Shown here in pieces: positions 57,860 to 64,000 of a stretch of DNA of 64,000 nucleotides. Origin of the DNA: Brachyhypopomus gauderio (taxonomy: Eukaryota; Chordata; Actinopteri; Gymnotiformes; Hypopomidae); contig NC_135220.1 of assembly GCF_052324685.1 (NCBI RefSeq), positions 7,139,293-7,203,292 on the forward strand, read 5' to 3'. Position numbers and translations under genes: made by a program. The notes under the pieces are model-generated. The model ran no database searches. It saw nothing but the letters and a program-made list of their open reading frames with translations, and had not been told where the DNA came from. Numbering within the stretch: the stretch's first letter is position 1; each line of letters opens with the position of its first letter.

Positions 57860-58195
57860 CTATAGTGAGTAACTTATCAGCCATGCATTGGCTCCCAGTT
57901 AAATTCCGTATTGATTTAAAAATTCTGAATACTGACCTACAAAGCACTGCATGGGCTTGCTCCTGATTACCTTCAAGAAATTATCTCCAATTATGAACAC
58001 CCACATCCATTAAGATCATAGGGTGCTGACCTCTTTTATTAGTTCCAATAAGTGAACAGCAGGGAGAAGAGCCTTTTCTTACAAGGCCCCCCAACTACGG
58101 AATAACCTTACAGATTGTGTCTGGAACTCTGACACAGTCTCAATCTTTAAGTCTAGGTTGAAAACTTATTCATATAGTTTAGCATTTTGTAATTA
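57860..58195 (+). mobile_element. LINE 3' coding remnant
   Basis: Starts CATGCATTGGCTCCCAGTTA and reads as HWLPVKFRIDLKILN, followed in broken frames by APQLRNNL-like and FKSRLKTYSYSLAFCN-like sequence, the typical C-terminus of L2/CR1-type reverse transcriptase ORFs. Confidence 0.75.
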
Positions 58196-58204
58196 ACATC
58201 CAGC

Positions 58205-58800
58205 TCCATAATTGTTAACACCGGTGTCTCTCAAGGATGTTTATTGAATCCTCTCTTATGTTCTGTGTACAGCCACTCACAGCTCCAACTCCATTGTGAA
58301 ATTTGCAGATGATGTAATGGTAGGCCTGTTCTCCAATGACAATGAGAAGGCCTACCTAAGTGAGGTGGAACAGCTGTCAACATGGTGTGATGTCAACAAC
58401 TTAAGGATACATGTCTCCAAGACCAAGGGGATGGCTGTGGACATCGCGAGACAGAAGAGGAGGACTTTGTACACACCTCTGCTGATCAGGCTAACTCCTT
58501 TCGACAAAGTGATTGGCTTTATGTACCTCTGAGTTCACATCTTTGCGAACCTGACATGGACTACACACATCTCCACCCTGATAAAGAAGGCAAGGCAATG
58601 CCTATAGAGGCGTTGAAGAAAGTCAACTTCCTCAGTGGTGCTGAAACTCTTCTTTCCTGCCCTCAGTGGATGTTTTCTCTAGGAGCATCACTGCCTGGTT
58701 TGGAAATTGCAGCTCCCAGAACAAGAGATCTTCAGAGAGTGATAAGATGCTCTGAGCGCATCACCAGGACTGTACTGCCAAAATCATGACACGTAGAACA
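58205..58800 (+). mobile_element. Non-LTR reverse transcriptase fragment
   Basis: Frames 58,296-58,532 and 58,556-58,789 contain the RT motif FADDVMVGLFSNDNEKAYLS, EVEQLSTWCDVNNLRIHVSK and TKGMAVDIARQKRR, then a shifted continuation with QRVIRCSERITR. FADD is the RT catalytic motif. The rest of the element is absent. Confidence 0.85.
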
Positions 58801-58907
58801 TTTTCACTTGCACTATATTCACTGTTTACATGCACATTACACAATGCTATACTTAGTTTTTAGTGTTTTAGTTCTTCTATATAGTATTTATATTTAATTT
58901 TGTACTT

Positions 58908-59577
58908 AATGCACAAAATGTTGGTTTTCACAAAGTTTGCTGCCTCAACTTGTTTTAGAACCCTTTTGTCAGATGTTTATATGGTATAATGAAGTACATA
59001 AGCATTCCATACATTTTAATGTTTTTATTGATGAATTCATCCAGGTTAAACAAAGACAGTATTGACAATGTTGACCCTTCTTTAAGACTTCTGCAGTTCG
59101 CCTCAGCATGCTGGAAATGAGCTTCTGGGCAAAATCTTGAGTAATGGTAACCCATTCTTGCCTAGTCAGTGCTTGGCCTTGTCCTTGCCTGTGAAACCCT
59201 TTTGATTCAATGATGACTGCATGTGTTTCCTTGGAGGTAACTATGGAAAATGGTAAAGCACCACTTTTTAAAGCAACCAGTCTGCTCTTCTAATCAGCAT
59301 GACAGAGTGAAATCAGCTGTCTTGTCCTCATTATCCTTTTCTCCTGAGCTAACGAGATCCTCACTGAAATTATGTTAGCAGGCAATTTTGTAGGGCTAAA
59401 ATGAAGTAATTTTTGTGATGACGTCATTTTCATGGCAGGGAATGACATTGCAATTAATTGCAGTTCACGTAATCACTTCACAATCTACAGTTAATACAAA
59501 TTGCCACCATAAAACAGATGTAGCAAACTTTGTGAAAACTAAAATTTGTGCCATTCTCAACTTTTGGCCACACATAT
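58908..59577 (-). mobile_element. Non-autonomous Tc1-like element
   Basis: GTTTTCACAAAGTTTGCTGC near the left end and GCAAACTTTGTGAAAACTAA with CAACTTTTGGCCACACATAT at the right are inverted copies. A remnant of transposase C-terminal sequence is readable on the minus strand at 59,060-59,170, related to the copy at 27,402-28,330. Confidence 0.8.
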
Positions 59578-59579
59578 AG

Positions 59580-60059
59580 AGATATTCCAAATTGTAGTGA
59601 AGCACACAAGGTTTTCAGAGAAACAGGGTGTTTTGGACACAGGTCCTGACAAAGGCAGCTGTGCAAACAATGGCTGGAAAAATTTGGACTGGAATACATG
59701 GAGGCAGTAATCGTGGCAACATAAGAACAAGCTCTGAATATAAGATAAATAGAGGGAGGACGACCAGATACAGGCTGTACAAATACGCCCCTGAAACAAT
59801 CCAGTACATAACAGCATCATAACCAATAGTATTCAGAAAACACCTGTGCCGAGCACAATCTGCAAGTTCCAACATCAATGTGAGACATGCCCCTGAAGGT
59901 GGAGAAAACAGACCCAACTAAGATCCTGTGGGACTTCCAAACACAGACACAGACAAAATGGCTAACCAACCACACACAGTGGTTATGGACAAACAGCAGA
60001 AGAGGCTGTAGCAATACCATGTGTTAGCAACATAAGGAAGATGGAACATGAAAAGCTTG
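59580..60059. other. No gene recognised
   Basis: Unique-looking intergenic sequence without domains or convincing exons. Confidence 0.5.
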
Positions 60060-60302
60060 AAATACCAAGGGCTGAGAGAAGAGCTGGAGAAACACCAAGG
60101 GCTGAGAGAAGAGCTGGAGAAGAACCAAAGGGCTGAGAGAAGAGCTGGAGAAGAACCAAATGGCTGAGAAGAGCTGGAGAAGAACCAAAGGGCTGAGAGA
60201 AGAGCTGGAGAAGAACCAAAGGGCTGAAAGAAGAGCTGGAGAAGAACCAAAGGGCTGAGAGAAGAGCTGGAGAAGAACCAAGGGCTGAGAGAAGAGCTAG
60301 AG
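60060..60302. repeat. 31-bp minisatellite
   Basis: About eight copies of AAGGGCTGAGAGAAGAGCTG plus GAGAAGAACCA. It is open on the minus strand as Ser/Phe/Leu/Pro-rich repeats, a by-product. Confidence 0.93.
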
Positions 60303-61310
60303 TATGAGCAGTGAGAGGTGTTGTCAGATGTGTTCAGGCATGGAACTCCATTGATGAAAGAAGCTAGGTACTTTTTCCTCATCTGCAGGGACCTCCTACT
60401 GGACACTGAAGCAGCTGTAGTCCTGTGTGGTCACACAGCGGGACACACAATGACACGCCAGTAGAGCCTCAAGAGTCTGAGCAGACAAATGGTCTTTTTT
60501 CAGCCTCCTCAAGAAACATGTCACTGTAGCAAATTGTGCTGTGCTGTGTGTTACTGCATCTTCCTGGATGTGGTACTGTAGTCTTTGTTGCGTTTTTATA
60601 GTGCCCTGACTGTACTGTACCATATGAATGGATGCTTACTGGGTGTTCCTGGTTCCTTGATGAGGAAATATTGCAGTTGTGGATGCAAGTGCTGGACCTG
60701 GTCATAAACCAGAACATCTTGCTATGGTAACCCACAAGCGCAACCTGCCTACCTGTCAGGGAGCACATTTCCTTTGTCATCATCAGATGTTTTACACTTT
60801 ACATAGATATATGTATAGATAATATTTTAGAGGATACATGGACACAGAATTATTGGGGTAATGTGATCATGTTATGTAATCAACCTGGTTTGCTAACACT
60901 TCTGCAGAATGCTTACAATGGCTGACCCTGATGTGTGAAGAGCATAATTTAATTGTACTTTATGACAGAATTAAGTCTTTTATTATTACATGATGCCATC
61001 AGACCATCAATAAGAAAATAAAATAAATACCCAGACTTGTACTAAATGTTACTGTTGTGAATCATGTTAGAAATGTCTAGCACTAAGCCTAGTTTTAAAA
61101 GGTTAGAATGAAAGTATAAGAACACAAACCTGTCCAAAACAAATGACCGGCTAAATACAGGTAAAAAAAAAAAAACTATTACAGCCCGTAATGAAACCAT
61201 GCGCCCGGGTAGACTGAACAGGCCTTACCTATTAAAACAACACAGGAACCGTTGGTCAACTCTGTTTGAGGCCTATGAATGATGCACTACATCAATTACA
61301 ATCAAGCACT
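60303..61310. other. Intergenic between cwc27 fragment and inip
   Basis: No recognisable gene or transposon end. An A run lies at 61,164-61,175. Confidence 0.5.
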
Positions 61311-61311
61311 C

Positions 61312-61317
61312 TTTATT
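61312..61317 (-). terminator. inip: Polyadenylation signal of inip
   Basis: TTTATT on the plus strand, i.e. AATAAA on the minus strand, about 132 bp after the inip stop codon. Confidence 0.75.
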
Positions 61318-61448
61318 GTACAGGAAATATAAAAACATTACAGTAAGCATAAACCTCAATCTAACATCTGGGAAATGCCTCTTAAAGGCTTGGGTATGAT
61401 GTTCCAAGACCTCATGTGAACACACAGCCCTTTAGGTTCTGTTCCGGG

Positions 61449-63418
61449 TCATTCTGGGTCAAGCCTGGGCAACACGGGGAGTATGAGGTTTCCGAAGGAG
61501 GAATCCTGAGTGATGAAGAAGCCTGAAGAATGTGCATGTGCATGCTGAAACAACACAGTCACACCACATTTAATCTTCATAACACTGACCTGTTTGCATG
61601 CAGTCCCAGAAATCTCAATATAGCTTTAAAATGTGATTAGCTACTCTTGTAAGTGAAGAGTCACTGTAATAGTCTGGGGTATGAACATACCTGTAAGAGT
61701 CACTGTAATAATCTGGGGTATGGACATACCTGTAGAGTCACTGTGATAGTCTGGGGTCTGGACATACCTGTAGAGTCACTGTGATAGTCTGGGGTCTGGA
61801 CATACCTGTAGAGTCACTGTGATAGTCTGGGGTCTGGACATACCTGTAGAGTCACTGTGATAGTCTGGGGTCTGGACATACCTGTAGAGTCACTGTGATA
61901 GTCTGGGGTCTGGACATACCTGTAGAGTCACTGTGATAGTCTGGGGTCTGGACATACCTGTAGAGTCACTGTGATAGTCTGGGGTCTGGACATACCTGTA
62001 GAGTCACTGTGATAGTCTGGGGTCTGGATATACCTGTAGAGTCACTGTGATAGTCTGGGGTCTGGACATACCTGTAGAGTCACTGTAATAGTCTGGGGTC
62101 TGGATATACCTGTAGAGTCACTGTAATAGTCTGGGGTCTGGACATACCTGTAGAGTCACTGTAATAGTCTGGGGTCTGGACATACCTGTAAGGCTGCTTT
62201 TTGCTGAGCTGCTATGTGCTGCTGCTCTGCATGGTCCCGGAAGTCCTTGTTTACAGCTGGTCGTGACAGTGGGATACTGAGAGAAAGGTAAGAAAGTTAT
62301 TCTGAACTTCAAAATGAAAATCTGAAAATCAGGAACATATGTTAAGGAGTGGGAGAGCTCAATCTATACTTTAAATGAAACCATATTAACAATATTTACA
62401 CTGCATTGGGCAATTACATTCTCCCTGGTGTAAGATCTGTCTCTTTGAGAGCTTTATATTAACCTGGTTTGAATTAGCTGGGTTAGAGAAGTGGAACTGT
62501 AAACCACTGATATACGTTTTTACGGAGCCCGTAAGGTGACATCATGTTGAAAAAATCATAACGCGTGGACACGACTTATTAACGCGTGGGAACGAGATAC
62601 TAATGTCGCCTTTCACGCGCGGCAACAAAGTTTATTTTCACAGCAAAGCAAGCAGATCCCAGGGATGTTCGCGAACTGACTGCCAAGGAGGGGATGTGCA
62701 CCAACTGCCTGCCCAAGGAAGGTAAACCTGGCTTTATATAAAGTAATACTTAATTATCTCGTTCGCACGCGTTAATAAGGCGTGGCCACGCGTTATTATA
62801 TTTTTTACATTATGTCACCTTACGGGCTCCGTACGTTTTAGACTACACTGGGAATTAATTTTAATTCTGTATGGAGGTCCACAGCATAGCTGTGAGCTGT
62901 CTGTTCAAATACGCCCGATGCGGTTATATGGACATTAATAAACGTGCTCATGTATTAAATCATTTGTAACGGTTTACCAGAATACTGAAAATACTATTCA
63001 ACTGAACTCCTTTAGATCCCAAAATAAATCATGCATTTCGAGCAAGCAGAAGGTGGGGTGATATTTACCTTGCCCCAGGACTGTTCATGGACTGGCTTTG
63101 TATGAGACGTCTCTTTTCCTTGTCTAGTTCAGCTAAAATAGCGACCCTGTTTTTATTCTGAAAACCTGTGTGGACAATAAGATAAACGGCTTCTCATGAA
63201 CTGTTCTTAAATGACCCTGTAGCATTGACGGTAAACTCGATCAGACGTGGTTTTAAAACTGACAGCAGAGTAAGGCACAGCCTCACTGCTAAGTTAGCCA
63301 CTAGCTACACCAACCGATCTACACACAGAGCCAAAATGCTACGTCTTCTTTACTGATCCGAGTTTCAAGTGAAACCTCAACATTCAGATTTACCTTGTCC
63401 AGACGTATTTGAAGCCAT
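61449..63418 (-). CDS. inip: INTS3- and NABP-interacting protein (SOSS subunit C), complete
   Basis: INIP is the small subunit of the SOSS complex (INTS3, NABP1/2, INIP), which binds single-stranded DNA at double-strand breaks. Coding exons on the minus strand: 63418-63394, 63165-63069, 62276-62186, 61544-61449. Phases agree and the product is 102 residues (human about 104). It reads MASNTSGQ, then FQNKNRVAILAELDKEKRRL, IQSQSMNSPG, IPLSRPAVNKDFRDHAEQQH, AAQQKAALQHAHAHSSGFFI and FGNLILPVLPRLDPE. The match to human INIP is close along the whole length. Intron 2 contains a palindromic MITE and intron 3 a 38-bp minisatellite. It is convergent with the KIAA1958-like gene, as in human. Confidence 0.97.
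61645..62187. repeat. 38-bp minisatellite in inip intron 3, touching the exon
   Basis: About fourteen copies of GTAGAGTCACTGTGATAGTC plus TGGGGTCTGGACATACCT. On the minus strand each unit contains AGGTATGTCC, and the last copy supplies the real 5' splice donor of inip exon 3 (CAG followed by GTATGT at 62,185). The array therefore holds many copies of that donor-like motif. Confidence 0.95.
62521..62833. mobile_element. Palindromic MITE rich in ACGCGT
   Basis: TACGGAGCCCGTAAGGTGAC at the left and GTCACCTTACGGGCTCCGTA at the right are exact inverted copies. Subterminal AACGCGTGG motifs repeat inward on both sides (AACGCGTGGACACGAC, AACGCGTGGGAACGAG / GGCGTGGCCACGCGTT). TA lies at both outer ends, so the target duplication may be TA. 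It is in inip intron 2. Confidence 0.92.
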
Positions 63419-64000
63419 CTTACGGGTTTTACTTCTGAACAATAACTAACAGATATGTTCAGGGGAATTAATTAGGCTAACTAGATATCAGCAACATGGT
63501 TTATCGCCAAAACGACAAGTTTGTTTGCATCTTTCTCGATGGGCTTCTCTCTTATGAACGTGGCCTACTCCGCCACCTATAGTACTGGGTTCATTTTGCA
63601 GTTGCCGATTTATTATCAGCCCGAAGTGACGATTACTGTGTTTGCGTTTCACAAATTATCTTTGCGATTTAAACAGTAAAATATCACATTTACATGATAT
63701 GAAGCTATGATAAAATATCACATTTTCATGATATGATGACTTACAAAAGTGTTGTCATCTACTTAGGACGGTAGGTTATAATCAAAGATACCGTTGAACT
63801 AGAGAACTGATTAATACAAGACTCTACTAATGCCTAGAAGGAAGGCAAATGAGCATAAGAACTACATCAGACGACGAGTACCAACACCTGAGTGTTGACA
63901 AAGGACGGAATCCTTCATCAGCTGCAAAAGAAATATATGCATAACTGGGTCAGGTTTGAAACGTGAGTTTGCTGTCCAGAATTACGCAAAAGCTACAAGC
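63419..64000. other. Upstream flank of inip
   Basis: Contains the inip 5'UTR and promoter region, which I cannot delimit. A short duplicated phrase AAATATCACATTT(A/T)CATGATATGA occurs at about 63,680-63,735. No other gene seen. Confidence 0.5.

Noticed and set aside
60024-60406. Minus-strand frames with repeated Ser-Pro-Ala-Leu-Leu-Ser
   Set aside because: Translations of the 31-bp minisatellite.
61645-62187. Possible CRISPR-like array
   Set aside because: Contiguous 38-bp units with point variants and no spacers.

Overview
The window is vertebrate nuclear DNA, almost certainly from a ray-finned fish. Genes are split by GT-AG introns. The spaces between exons are packed with Tc1-like and hAT DNA transposons, non-LTR retrotransposon pieces, tRNA-derived SINEs, microsatellites and long minisatellites. 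I cannot name the species.

Layout. Positions 1-18,480 hold no gene I can recognise. They are dominated by tandem arrays (periods 18, 35, 25 and 18 bp, plus GT, GATA and TAA runs), a near-perfect 128-bp palindrome, a solo LTR with a SINE inside it, and one 30-bp-TIR MITE. From 18,486 to 31,573 (+) lies a complete eleven-exon hsdl2 gene: a short-chain dehydrogenase joined to an SCP2 sterol-carrier domain, ending in the peroxisomal signal SKL. Its introns carry a Tc1 element, a LINE that was itself hit by a hAT element, a 1.66-kb hAT element and a truncated Tc1. From 35,170 (+) a KIAA1958-type N-terminal exon starts a gene whose later exons (44,603-45,904) encode a 16-unit octapeptide repeat and a BEN domain. 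A second set of exons, 48,217-50,350 (+), encodes a coiled coil and the CCDC106 C-terminal domain. Every junction in both sets is phase 1, so they could be alternative 3' ends of one gene or belong to two genes. On the minus strand, 56,218-57,618 contains five exons of cwc27 (a spliceosomal cyclophilin) with intact splice sites but no beginning or end, probably an intron-bearing duplicate fragment. A complete four-exon inip gene (SOSS complex subunit) occupies 61,449-63,418 on the minus strand.

The order hsdl2 (+), KIAA1958 (+), inip (-) matches the human 9q32 order as I remember it, which supports the gene calls. The genes do not form one pathway: HSDL2 acts in peroxisomal/lipid metabolism, the KIAA1958/BEN/CCDC106 products are probably nuclear, and INIP acts in DNA repair.

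The observations most worth checking are the modular KIAA1958-BEN-CCDC106 locus, the coding minisatellite in the BEN exon, the cwc27 fragment, the possible second start of hsdl2, the palindrome at 4,490-4,617, and two unrelated hAT elements that carry the same internal sequence. No CRISPR, tRNA, rRNA or bacterial-type system is present.
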